DNA from: Rhodopila sp.
Lineage (GTDB): Bacteria; Pseudomonadota; Alphaproteobacteria; Acetobacterales; Acetobacteraceae
Assembly (NCBI GenBank): GCA_031291715.1
Contig: JARLIN010000431.1
Span: forward strand, 1 to 37,292
DNA length: 37,292 bases
Direction: 5' to 3'
Position numbers and translations under genes: made by a program. Every line of letters begins with the position of its first letter. The first letter of the stretch is position 1. Below are positions 17,053 through 24,655 of the stretch, in pieces. The notes below the pieces were generated by a model. That model saw only the letters and a list, made by a program, of their open reading frames with translations, made no database searches and was not told the DNA's origin.

Positions 17053-18033
17053 TCAGGCGCCCGGCGTGTGGAGGATCAGGACACGGCGGATCAGTTCGGC
17101 GGGGGAGGCCGCCTCCAGCTTGCTCATTGCCCGTGCACGATGGATTTCCACCGTGCGATGGCTGATCCCGAGCCGACGGCCGATCAGCTTGTTGGCCTCG
17201 CCATCCAGCACGCCGCACAGCACCTGCCGCTCACGTGGCGTCAGCGGCACGGCCGGGGGTGGGAGGCGATCAATCAGCGCCTCGCCTCGCAGCGGCGCGG
17301 ACGATGCGCCGATCGGCGCGACGCTGGGTGCGGGGGCCAGTTCGGTCAGGTGCAGCCGCATCGCGCCGGCGATGATCCTGCGCGCCGTGACCACCGGCTT
17401 GCCTGTGGCGGCTGCGATGCGGCGGGCATTCGCCTCCGTATAGCCGACCGAGTGCATCAGGATCAGCTCGGCCTCGCCCAGCCGGGCTGCCGCATCTTCC
17501 AGCCGCGCTGTGTCCCCGGTGGCGGCGACCGCGCGGGCGTTCTGGATCAGCGTGCCATGGCCGGGCATCTCGGCCTGCTGCGCCAGCGGATAGATCACGC
17601 CGATCCGGCAATCCCCCACCACCAGGGCGGCGATCCAGGCATCAACAGCGCGCTGGCCATGCACCAGCGGGGTACGGAGCGAAAACGGCTGGAAGACGCC
17701 TGTCGTGATCAGCACAATCAGGTCGAAGCCGGCGCCATCGAGGCGGTTCAGGAGTGCCCCCAGCCGGTCGACAACGAAGCCGGCTTCCACCTCGACATGG
17801 CCGCCGTCGCGCAGGCGGGTGTAGAGCCGCCTGTCCCGCGGCCGCCCCGTCCGCAACGCGATCTCCGCCGGCGTCAGCCCGTCGAGCGCGCCGAACTCCT
17901 CGTAATCGGCCGCGCCGTCCAGCATACCCATGATGTCCGGCACCACATCCGGGCGCGGCGCCTGGCCAATGGTGACGAAGGCGATGCGGGGCGCCGTGCG
18001 GGGTGTGGCGTCGCGCTCGCCGCCACGGGGCAT
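17053..18033 (-). CDS. AroM domain fused to a LuxR-type helix-turn-helix (putative regulator)
   Basis: In this 326-residue protein, residues 16-228 form an AroM domain (RIAFVTIGQAPRPDVVPDIM; FDLIVLITTGVFQPFSLRTP; LILMHSVGYTEANARRIAAA). After a Pro/Ala-rich linker comes a complete LuxR/FixJ-type DNA-binding domain (264-320): LTPRERQVLCGVLDGEANKL, IGRRLGISHRTVEIHRARAM, SKLEAASPAELIRRVL. The natural reading is a transcription factor whose AroM part senses a ligand. It lies between the aroM-OPT operon and the divergent DUF917-hydantoinase operon, so it probably controls both. I chose the ATG at 18033; the frame is open to 18159 but that would overlap the divergent DUF917 start. The exact start is uncertain because no strong ribosome site is seen. 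Confidence 0.88.
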   Translation of the reverse strand: MPRGGERDATPRTAPRIAFVTIGQAPRPDVVPDIMGMLDGAADYEEFGALDGLTPAEIALRTGRPRDRRLYTRLRDGGHVEVEAGFVVDRLGALLNRLDGAGFDLIVLITTGVFQPFSLRTPLVHGQRAVDAWIAALVVGDCRIGVIYPLAQQAEMPGHGTLIQNARAVAATGDTARLEDAAARLGEAELILMHSVGYTEANARRIAAATGKPVVTARRIIAGAMRLHLTELAPAPSVAPIGASSAPLRGEALIDRLPPPAVPLTPRERQVLCGVLDGEANKLIGRRLGISHRTVEIHRARAMSKLEAASPAELIRRVLILHTPGA

Positions 18034-18081
18034 CCGTAAGGGCTCGCCCGTATAGGCGTCCGGCAGGGGCGCCGGTAACGT

Positions 18082-18097
18082 CCCGATCGAAATCGGG
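18082..18097. promoter_or_regulatory. Palindrome in the divergent regulator/DUF917 intergenic region
   Basis: CCCGAT-CGAA-ATCGGG is a perfect 6-4-6 inverted repeat ending 13 bases before the DUF917 start and 48 bp from the regulator start. It could be an autoregulatory operator or a hairpin near the DUF917 ribosome site. It does not share sequence with the 16990-17009 palindrome. Confidence 0.45.
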
Positions 18098-18110
18098 TCG
18101 GGACCAGCGG

Positions 18111-19211
18111 ATGCGGCAGATCGAGCGGGACGAGTTGGAGCCATTGGCGACCGGGGCATGGATCCTGGGAACCGGGGGCGGAGGGTCTCCCTACCTCTCT
18201 TATCTCAACATGCGCAAACTCTACGCCGAGGGCACGCGGGTCAAACTGATGGACCCGGCCGACCTCGCCGATGACGCGCTGGTCGCGGTGGTTTCCAACA
18301 TGGGGGCGCCGCTGGTCGGCCAGGAACGCCTGTCCGATCCCGCCTTCGCCGCCAAGCCGGTGCGGATGATGGAGGAATATCTCGGCCGCCCCTTCACCGC
18401 CGTGATGTCGGTGGAGATCGGCGGCGGCAACGCCTTCCAGCCGCTTTTGGTGGCGGCGATGACCGGCCTGCCGGTGGTCGATGCCGATGCCATGGGCCGC
18501 GCCTATCCGGAAGCGCAGATGACCAGCTTCGCCATCGCCGATCTGCCGATGTTCCCGCTGACGCTCGCCGACATCCGCGACAACGAGGTGATCGTCGCCC
18601 GCGCCGCGAGCTGGAAATGGATGGAGCGGATCAGCCGAAAGGTGTGCACCGAGGTCGGCTCGATCGCCGCCACCTGCAAGGCGCCGCGCACCGGCGCCGA
18701 GGTGAAGGCGCACGGCATCCTCTACACCACCACGCAGGCGATCGCGCTTGGGCGGGAGGTGCGCCGCGCCCGCCATGCGCATGAGGACCCGGTCGCCGCC
18801 ACCCTGGCCGCCGCGAAGGGCAAGCTGCTGTTCCGCGGCAAGGTCTCCGACGTGCAGCGCCGCGCCACCGAGGGCTTTCTGCGCGGCAACGCCCGGATCG
18901 ATGGTATCGACGACGACCGTGGGGCCCGCTTCGAGGTCGCGTTCCAGAACGAATACGCCGTCGGCTGGCGCGACGGCCGGGTGATCGTGACCACGCCCGA
19001 CCTGATCTGCGTGCTCGACAGCGTCTCCGGCGAGGCGATCGGCACCGAGAGCCTGCGCTACGGCCAGCGCGTCAGCGTGATCGCGCTGCCGGCCCCGGCG
19101 ATCCTGCGCACGCCGAAAGGGATCGCTCATGTCGGCCCGCGCGCCTTCGGCCATGACACGGACTACGTGACCGTCTTCGGCGACGGCGCAGCGACGGAGC
19201 AGTTTTCATGA
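18111..19211 (+). CDS. DUF917 family protein (S-methyl thiohydantoin desulfurase-like)
   Basis: This 366-residue protein matches the DUF917 family in length and sequence: LATGAWILGTGGGGSPYLSY near the start, then VSNMGAPLVGQERL, VEIGGGNAFQPLLVAA, VVDADAMGRAYPEAQMTSFA, and a C-terminal VTTPDLICVLDSVSGEAIGT. Members sit next to hydantoinase/oxoprolinase genes and are thought to act on cyclic amides or thiohydantoins; the reaction here is unknown. I chose the ATG at 18111 (MRQIERDELEPLATGAW), which agrees with the family length; its ribosome site is weak. The last four bases overlap the next gene (ATGA at 19208-19211), so the two are translationally coupled. Confidence 0.9.
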   Translation: MRQIERDELEPLATGAWILGTGGGGSPYLSYLNMRKLYAEGTRVKLMDPADLADDALVAVVSNMGAPLVGQERLSDPAFAAKPVRMMEEYLGRPFTAVMSVEIGGGNAFQPLLVAAMTGLPVVDADAMGRAYPEAQMTSFAIADLPMFPLTLADIRDNEVIVARAASWKWMERISRKVCTEVGSIAATCKAPRTGAEVKAHGILYTTTQAIALGREVRRARHAHEDPVAATLAAAKGKLLFRGKVSDVQRRATEGFLRGNARIDGIDDDRGARFEVAFQNEYAVGWRDGRVIVTTPDLICVLDSVSGEAIGTESLRYGQRVSVIALPAPAILRTPKGIAHVGPRAFGHDTDYVTVFGDGAATEQFS

Positions 19212-20740
19212 GGCGCATCGGGATCGATGTCGGCGGCACCAACACGGATGCGGTGCTGATCGACGGCAGCCGTGTCCTGGGCGCGGTCAAGACCAACACC
19301 ACCGCCGATGTGCTGGGTGGCGTGCGCACCGCGCTGGACAAATTGCTGGCGCAGACCGCGGATGATCCCGGCACCATCGCGGCGGTGGTGATCGGCACCA
19401 CCCATTTCACCAACGCGGTGATCGAGCGGCGCGCCTTGCAGCGCGTCGGCGCGCTGCGCATCGGCCTGCCCGCCAGCGCCAGCCTGCCGCCGTTCATCGA
19501 CTGGCCCGAGGATCTGGCCGCCATGGTGCGCGGCGAAGTGCATATGGTGGCCGGTGGGCATGAATATGACGGCCGCCCGATCGTGCCGCTGGACCTTGGC
19601 GCCATTCGCGATGCCGCACGCCGCATGGCCGATGCCGGCCTCACATCCGTTGGCGTCACCAGCGTGTTCTCCCCCCTGACCGCCGAATGTGAGCAGGAGG
19701 CCGGGCGAATCCTGGCCGAGGAGATGCCGGGGGTCGCTATAACCCTGTCGCATGAGCTGGGCCGGATCGGGCTGCTGGAGCGCGAGAACGTCACCTTGCT
19801 GAATGCCTGCCTGCAGGACCTGGCGCAAAAGACGGTGGCCGCGTTCACCGAGGCGTTGCGCAGCAGCGGCCTCACCGCTCCGCTTTACCTGACGCAGAAC
19901 GACGGCACCATCATGCGCGCCGAGACCGCCAGCCGCTTCCCGGTCTGGTGCTTCGCCTCCGGCCCGACCAACAGCATGCGCGGGGCGGCCTTCCTGTCCG
20001 GGCTGGACGACGGTGTTGTCGTCGATGTCGGCGGCACGACCAGCGATATCGGCTACCTGAAGGGCGGCTTCCCGCGTGAGGCCAATGCGGCGGTGGAGAT
20101 CGGCGGCGTGCGGACGCTGTTCCGGATGCCCGATCTGCTTTCAATCGGGCTGGGCGGCGGCACGGAGATAAGCGCCGACGGCAGCCGCATCGGCCCGCGC
20201 AGCGTCGGGTTCCGGTTGCTGCAGAAGGGCCTGCTGTTTGGCGGCGACACGCTGACCGCGACCGACATCGCCTGCGCGGCGGGCCGCACCGATCTTGGCG
20301 ATCGGTCTCTGGTGGAAGGTTTGTCGCCCGGGCTCGTTGCGCGCACGCTGGCGCGCATGGGCGAGATGATCGCCGAGGGCGTCGATCGCATGAAGACCGA
20401 GGCCGGCGATGTGCCGTTGCTGGCGGTCGGCGGCGGCAGCTTCCTGATCCCCGACGAGGTCGAGGGCTGCAGCGAGGTGATCCGCGTGGAACACCATGCG
20501 GTGGCCAATGCGGTCGGGGCCGCGATCGCCCAGGCGAGCGGCGAAGTCGATCATATCTTTTCCAATCTGACCCGCGACCAGGCCGTCGCGGCGGCGCAGA
20601 CCGAGGCGGAAAGCCGCGCGGTCGCCGCCGGCGCACGGCGGGAGAGTCTCAAGCTGGTCGAGTTGGAGGATATCCCCCTGTCCTACCTGCCGGGAGATGC
20701 CCGCCGGGTTCGCGTCCGGATGGTGGGTGATATCGGCTGA
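19208..20740 (+). CDS. Hydantoinase/oxoprolinase family protein, HyuA-type
   Basis: This 510-residue protein has the actin-like ATPase fold of the hydantoinase A/5-oxoprolinase family, which opens cyclic amides (hydantoins, 5-oxoproline) with ATP. Motifs are RRIGIDVGGTNTDAVLIDG (phosphate loop, 2-20), VVIGTTHFTNAVIERRAL, LLERENVTLLNACLQDLAQ, the second phosphate loop VVVDVGGTTSDIGYL, SIGLGGGTEI, and LLAVGGGSFLIPDEV. At 510 residues it is the short type seen beside DUF917, not the 690-residue HyuA that pairs with HyuB. No HyuB-like gene is present. It ends the plus-strand operon; no clear terminator follows, but a tandem repeat starts 17 bases later. Confidence 0.92.
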   Translation: MRRIGIDVGGTNTDAVLIDGSRVLGAVKTNTTADVLGGVRTALDKLLAQTADDPGTIAAVVIGTTHFTNAVIERRALQRVGALRIGLPASASLPPFIDWPEDLAAMVRGEVHMVAGGHEYDGRPIVPLDLGAIRDAARRMADAGLTSVGVTSVFSPLTAECEQEAGRILAEEMPGVAITLSHELGRIGLLERENVTLLNACLQDLAQKTVAAFTEALRSSGLTAPLYLTQNDGTIMRAETASRFPVWCFASGPTNSMRGAAFLSGLDDGVVVDVGGTTSDIGYLKGGFPREANAAVEIGGVRTLFRMPDLLSIGLGGGTEISADGSRIGPRSVGFRLLQKGLLFGGDTLTATDIACAAGRTDLGDRSLVEGLSPGLVARTLARMGEMIAEGVDRMKTEAGDVPLLAVGGGSFLIPDEVEGCSEVIRVEHHAVANAVGAAIAQASGEVDHIFSNLTRDQAVAAAQTEAESRAVAAGARRESLKLVELEDIPLSYLPGDARRVRVRMVGDIG

Positions 20741-20757
20741 TATCCTCGCCGCTCTCC

Positions 20758-20841
20758 ATGTGCGGGGACAACCGCCCAATGTGCGAGGACGACCCCCCAA
20801 TGTGCGGGGACGCACCGCCCAATGTGCGGGGACGACCGCCG
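20758..20841 (+). repeat. Tandem repeat, four units of about 21 bp
   Basis: The unit ATGTGCGGGGACGACCGCCC varies slightly: 20758-20778, 20779-20799, 20800-20821 and 20822-20841. The array starts just after the hydantoinase stop and runs into the inverted repeat copy B. The units are contiguous without spacers, so this is not a CRISPR array. Confidence 0.85.
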
Positions 20842-20848
20842 TTTGTCA

Positions 20849-21042
20849 GACCAGCGAACGCAAAAACTAACACGCCGGCCGCTGTCCCATCGCCGTCTTG
20901 GCCGGACTTGATCCGGCCATCAGTGCCGGATCAAGTCACTGATGAATAGCCACTTACTGAGGTGCAACGGATGCCCGGATCAGGTCCGGGCAAGACGCGG
21001 AGGGGACCGGCGAAAAGTCGTTGTCAACGTGACCTGGTATCA
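20849..21042 (-). repeat. Dispersed repeat, copy B (inverted)
   Basis: This is the reverse-orientation copy of the repeat at 6784-7000 and 26444-26639. The core is 20932-20969, with three differences from the other two copies. Both palindromes are retained: GGCCGGACTTGATCCGGCC (20900-20918) and TGCCCGGATCAGGTCCGGGCA (20972-20992). From 21043 to the IclR stop at 21182 I see nothing further. Confidence 0.85.
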
Positions 21043-21181
21043 GTCACACGGAAAGTGAGCGTGGACGACCTGAGCCTCGCCAGACCATCTTCAGGCTGAC
21101 TGTGCAGCCGGAAAGTGGTACATTTCTTTATTTAATCACATGATTCACGCGCTCCGGACGTTCCGCCCACGCGATCATGCT

Positions 21182-22009
21182 CTAGGTTTTCCCGCCAAGC
21201 GCCTGCGAGACCCGCGCCGCGCGGCCGTGCAGGTCTTCCCCGATCTTCGTGAGGCCGACGCGCCGCATCTGCTCGCTGACACCGACGACGACCAGCGCGT
21301 TGATTGATCCGTTCGGCATCCGGACGGGTGCCGCGACGATGCTCACGCCGCGGATATACTGCCCGTCGTCGATGGCATAACCCGCCAGGCGCGCGGCATG
21401 CACCTCCGCGCGCCACGCCGCCAGCGTCGGGGGAACGTCCCATCGCAACTTGCTGAAGCGTGCCTGAATCTCCGCCCAGGGGTGGCTGCCGAACGCGGCG
21501 ACGCAGCGACCCGTCGCGCTGATGAGCGCCGGGAATCGGCTGCCGATGTCCACGTGCACCCGCAACGGTGAATCGGCACGCGCGAGGGCGACGACGACCA
21601 TGTGCTCCAGCCCGCTCGCCTCGACAGCGATCGCCGTCGCGCCATAGGTTTCCGCCAACTCATCAAGGTCGGGCTGAACCGCCGCCGGAAACGTGTGCTG
21701 GCGTAACGCCGAACGCGCCAAAGCAACGAGCCCCGCGGCGACGCCGTATTTCTTGGTCGCCTGATCCACCGCCACGAGATGCTCCGCGACCAGCACGCGC
21801 AAAATGTGCAGGCACGTACTGGGCACGAGGTCGAGCGCCCGGGCGATCGCATGCACGCCCAGCGGTTCGTCGCTCCGCCCCAGCAGGCGAAGGATCGCGA
21901 TCCCGCGCGAGAGCGCCGGAACCTGCCTGATCCGTGCTGCCTTCTTCGCCGGCTCGGGCTGCGCGGAACGATCCTTGGCCGAAGCCTTCTGTTTCTCGAT
22001 CGCGTTCAT
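21182..22009 (-). CDS. IclR family transcriptional regulator
   Basis: This 275-residue regulator has an N-terminal winged helix (LSRGIAILRLLGRSDEPLGV, HAIARALDLVPSTCLHILRV) and the C-terminal ligand-binding domain of the IclR family (LDELAETYGATAIAVEASGL, LISATGRCVAAFG, GYAIDDGQYIRGVSIVAAPV). A basic, Lys/Ala-rich extension of about 35 residues precedes the DNA-binding domain. I chose the ATG at 22009, which follows AAGGA by four bases; a TTG at 22024 is a weaker alternative. It is divergent from the periplasmic binding protein gene (about 140 bp apart) and probably controls it together with the acyl-CoA synthetase operon at 26.2 kb, whose promoter has a similar palindrome. Confidence 0.92.
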   Translation of the reverse strand: MNAIEKQKASAKDRSAQPEPAKKAARIRQVPALSRGIAILRLLGRSDEPLGVHAIARALDLVPSTCLHILRVLVAEHLVAVDQATKKYGVAAGLVALARSALRQHTFPAAVQPDLDELAETYGATAIAVEASGLEHMVVVALARADSPLRVHVDIGSRFPALISATGRCVAAFGSHPWAEIQARFSKLRWDVPPTLAAWRAEVHAARLAGYAIDDGQYIRGVSIVAAPVRMPNGSINALVVVGVSEQMRRVGLTKIGEDLHGRAARVSQALGGKT

Positions 22010-22010
22010 A

Positions 22011-22024
22011 TTGTCCTTATACAA
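22011..22024. promoter_or_regulatory. Candidate IclR operator overlapping its own translation start region
   Basis: TTGTCCTTATACAA is an imperfect palindrome resembling the perfect TTGTCTATAGACAA at 26300-26313 (10 of 14 positions). It overlaps the iclR ribosome site, which would suit autorepression. The same intergenic region holds GCAACGTTGC (22059-22068) and two GACAACA motifs (22073-22079, 22094-22100), the second within TTGACAACA, a nonamer also present at the 26.2-kb promoter. Confidence 0.4.
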
Positions 22025-22151
22025 CGCCGAACGTTACCAGCGCCAGAGCGCGTTGGCGGCAACGTTGCTTCAAGACAACACTAGCATCTCCTTGACAACA
22101 AACCTTGGTGACGCTCAGCTACCATAAAAATCAGATCCTGAAGGGGGGAGC

Positions 22152-23387
22152 GTGAAAACAATGAACACGTCCGGAGTCATCACACGCCGCATGGCGCTCG
22201 GCGCGGCCGCCGCCACGGTGCTCGCACGTCCCAGCCTGATCCGGGCGCAAGCGGCGTCGGCCCCAGTCAGAATCGGACTCCTGAGCGATGTCGCCGGCCC
22301 CTATCGGAATGTAAACGGCCCTGGCGCCAAGATCGCCGTCGACCTGGCCGTCGAGGATTTCGGCGGCAGCCTGTTGGGCCGCCCCATCGAGGTCGTCCAG
22401 GCCGACATCCAGAACAAGCCGGACATATCCAGCGCGAAGGCCCGCGAATGGATCGATAGCGGGTTCAATGTGCTTGTTGACGGCGGTGCCACCTCGTCCG
22501 GCCTCGCGGTCCAGGAGGTCGCGCGCGCCAAGAAAACGATCTACCTCGGAAACGGGCCATCGGCGACCGACCTGACAGGAAAGTTCTGCTCACCCTATGG
22601 ATTTCACTTCTGGGCCGATACGTACTCGCTCGCCAAGGGAACCGGCGGCACGCTCACCAAAGCCGGTGGAAATACGTGGTTTTTTATCACAGCGGACTAC
22701 CAGTTCGGCTACTCGTTGCAGGCGAACACGGAACATTTCATCAAGGCCGCCGGCGGACAGATACTCGGGGATGTCAAGGTGCCCCTCGGCACAACTGACT
22801 TCTCGAGCGCGCTGCTCCAGGCGCGAGCGTCCGGTGCCAAGGTCGTGGGCTTCGCCAACGCGGGCGCCGACCTGCAGAACTGCATCAAGCAGGCCGCCGA
22901 GTTCGGCATCGTCAGGGGCGGGCAGAGTCTCGCGACTCTCGTGATGTTCGTCACCGACGTCGTGGCGCTCGGCCAGGACGTTTGCGAGGGGCTTGTGCTG
23001 ACGAATTCGTTCTACTGGGATCTCACGCCAAAGACGCGCGCGTGGACGGAACGATTCGTCAAGCGGATGGGCCTGCCCCCGACGATGGCCCAGGCCGCCG
23101 ACTATTCCGCCGCGCTCCATTGGATGCGGGCCGCGCAGGCGGCCAACTCCATCGAGGCGGATGCCGTGGCGGCGAAGATGCGCGCGATGCCGGTCAGCGA
23201 CTTCTACCACGACAACGTGCCGGTGCGGTCGAACGGCCAGGTGCTGGACCCGATGTATGTCTGGCGCGTCAAACCGAGCGCCCGGGCGACGCACAAATGG
23301 GACTTCTATGAACCAATCGGAACGATAGAAGGCAAGGATGCGTTCATGCCGCTGGACGAAACGGGGTGTGCGTTGACACGCTCCTGA
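22152..23387 (+). CDS. Periplasmic substrate-binding protein, type 1 (LivJ-like), Tat/Sec-exported
   Basis: This 411-residue binding protein belongs to the branched-chain-amino-acid type of ABC solute receptors. It has a twin-arginine-like signal (TRRMALGAAAATVLARPSLI) with cleavage likely near AQA-ASAPV, then PVRIGLLSDVAGPYRNVNGP, the family's first strand and substrate loop. It continues with NTWFFITADYQFGYSL and ends with a C-terminal lobe carrying VLDPMYVWRVKPS. Members beside aromatic or acyl-CoA catabolic genes often bind aromatic or carboxylic acids rather than amino acids. No permease or ATPase gene is near, so it must share a transporter encoded elsewhere. Start: GTG at 22152, close to the GGGGGGAG, or ATG at 22161 with a ten-base spacing; both keep the signal. 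Confidence 0.9.
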   Translation: MKTMNTSGVITRRMALGAAAATVLARPSLIRAQAASAPVRIGLLSDVAGPYRNVNGPGAKIAVDLAVEDFGGSLLGRPIEVVQADIQNKPDISSAKAREWIDSGFNVLVDGGATSSGLAVQEVARAKKTIYLGNGPSATDLTGKFCSPYGFHFWADTYSLAKGTGGTLTKAGGNTWFFITADYQFGYSLQANTEHFIKAAGGQILGDVKVPLGTTDFSSALLQARASGAKVVGFANAGADLQNCIKQAAEFGIVRGGQSLATLVMFVTDVVALGQDVCEGLVLTNSFYWDLTPKTRAWTERFVKRMGLPPTMAQAADYSAALHWMRAAQAANSIEADAVAAKMRAMPVSDFYHDNVPVRSNGQVLDPMYVWRVKPSARATHKWDFYEPIGTIEGKDAFMPLDETGCALTRS

Positions 23388-23416
23388 ACGCAAGCCCAGC
23401 GCAGGCCTTCAGGGGT

Positions 23417-23479
23417 AAGGGGAACCGCGAGATCGGCGATCCCCTTCCCTTCCTGGCCGGGATATCTCCGCCAGGAAGG
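23417..23479. terminator. Hairpins between convergent genes
   Basis: CCTTCCTGGC (23448-23457) pairs perfectly with GCCAGGAAGG (23470-23479) around a 12-base loop. A smaller stem, AAGGGGA (23417-23423) with TCCCCTT (23440-23446), precedes it. Placed between two convergent genes, this is probably a bidirectional terminator. Confidence 0.6.
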
Positions 23480-23512
23480 TCTGATACCGGAATGTTTCGC
23501 GCGCTTCCGTTC

Positions 23513-24655
23513 TCAACCACGGCGGCTCGGCAGTTCCACGACGCCCGTTCCCAGCACCGAGAGTTCACCGTCCTGGTTATGCGCCGCCTGCTCGATCTCG
23601 ACCAAGTGACGCCCCTCCTCCTCGAACTTCCGAACCACCTTCCCGTCAATGAAAAGCAGGTCGCCCTCTGGATTATGCCGGCGAATCTTGCAGGAGGCCC
23701 GGCGCAGGAACCCGTCGTCGCCCATCCAGTTCGTCAGGTGGTGCGTCAGCCATGAGCAACGTTCCGGGCCATAATCGTAGGCGCCGGGCGCACCAACCAT
23801 CAGGGCGAACTCCGGCTCCCAATGGACGCGCTCGGGGCAGTCGGGGATGCCGAAGCGGTTCGGTATGCCCAGGCCAGGATGGTTGCTCACCTGCCGCCAG
23901 GCCAGCTTGTTGGCGCGGATGTAAAGCCCGCCCCAGCCCTGGGCATAGGCGATGAAACCGGTGACAGTCATCGGCCCCTTTGCCATGGTCGGCAACGCAT
24001 CGCCGACCGAAACGTCCTCCCAATAGCGAGGTGTGGCACCGCGAATCTCTTCGGATTCGTAATGCTTGTAGAGACGTTGGAGATCCTCCTCCGTATAGAC
24101 GCGGGGCGGCCGGCTACGGAGCTCGGTATATTTCGTGCCCTCCTCGCGCGCCTGGTCGCGGTCGGTGCGGAAGCACCAGCTATCGGCCTCGGCCACCAGG
24201 TCGCCGTCGGGATTGAAGAAGTTGACGTGGTAGATCTGCTGCACGGCACGGCCGGCGAATTTCGTATCGTGCTCGATCAGATCCTTCAGCCATGACTCCG
24301 TGGTGATCTCCTGATTGCGGAAGACAGGCTTGTGCCAGGCCCAATCCGCGCCCGCCCACATCGCATGCACGCCGGGGATGCCTCCCACGTAGCCGGACAC
24401 GATCCGGCTCGTGGCGAACAGGAAGCTGGGCAGCGCCACGATGCCGCCGAAGCGGGTTTTCGCCGCATAGCCTGGCTCGCACCACAGCGGATTGTCGTCG
24501 CCGATGCCATGCGCGTAGTGACGGATGTTGTCACGTGTCGCCTCATGGCACCACGGTTCGGCGGTGTTCTCGATCCGCACATTCTTGCGGGCGCGCAGCG
24601 CGTCCAGCGCCTTGTCCGTGATTTTCGGGAAGTGCCGGGTGGGTTCCACGTTCAT
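23513..24655 (-). CDS. MaoC-family dehydratase, double hotdog
   Basis: This 380-residue protein is built of two hotdog halves. The N-terminal half has HYAHGIGDDNPLWCEPGYAA then TRFGGIVALPSFLFA, the pattern of the MaoC dehydratase N-terminal domain. The C-terminal half begins WEDVSVGDALPTMAKGPMTV and contains TGFIAYAQGWGG, a MaoC-like hydratase segment. Such proteins hydrate enoyl-CoA thioesters or act on related CoA adducts; the substrate is unknown. The ATG at 24655 overlaps the synthetase stop by four bases (ATGA), so the two enzymes are coupled. It ends the operon, converging on the binding-protein gene. Confidence 0.85.
   Translation of the reverse strand: MNVEPTRHFPKITDKALDALRARKNVRIENTAEPWCHEATRDNIRHYAHGIGDDNPLWCEPGYAAKTRFGGIVALPSFLFATSRIVSGYVGGIPGVHAMWAGADWAWHKPVFRNQEITTESWLKDLIEHDTKFAGRAVQQIYHVNFFNPDGDLVAEADSWCFRTDRDQAREEGTKYTELRSRPPRVYTEEDLQRLYKHYESEEIRGATPRYWEDVSVGDALPTMAKGPMTVTGFIAYAQGWGGLYIRANKLAWRQVSNHPGLGIPNRFGIPDCPERVHWEPEFALMVGAPGAYDYGPERCSWLTHHLTNWMGDDGFLRRASCKIRRHNPEGDLLFIDGKVVRKFEEEGRHLVEIEQAAHNQDGELSVLGTGVVELPSRRG

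Noticed and set aside
16291-18039. Plus-strand open frame of 582 codons across both AroM genes
   Set aside because: Antisense shadow; the minus-strand products match AroM and LuxR families and the plus-strand one matches nothing.
18034-18159. Longer N-terminus for the AroM-LuxR protein
   Set aside because: It would overlap the divergent DUF917 coding region and adds a Pro/Ala-rich stretch absent from AroM relatives.
17874-19154. Minus-strand open frame opposite DUF917
   Set aside because: Antisense shadow of a conserved gene; it also overlaps the start of the regulator in a different frame.
20758-20841. CRISPR array
   Set aside because: Units are contiguous with no spacers, and no cas genes are in the window.
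22092-22125. Sigma-70 promoter for the binding-protein gene using TTGACA at 22092
   Set aside because: No acceptable -10 lies 16-18 bases downstream; the nearest, TACCAT, is 22 bases away. The motif may instead be part of a regulator site.
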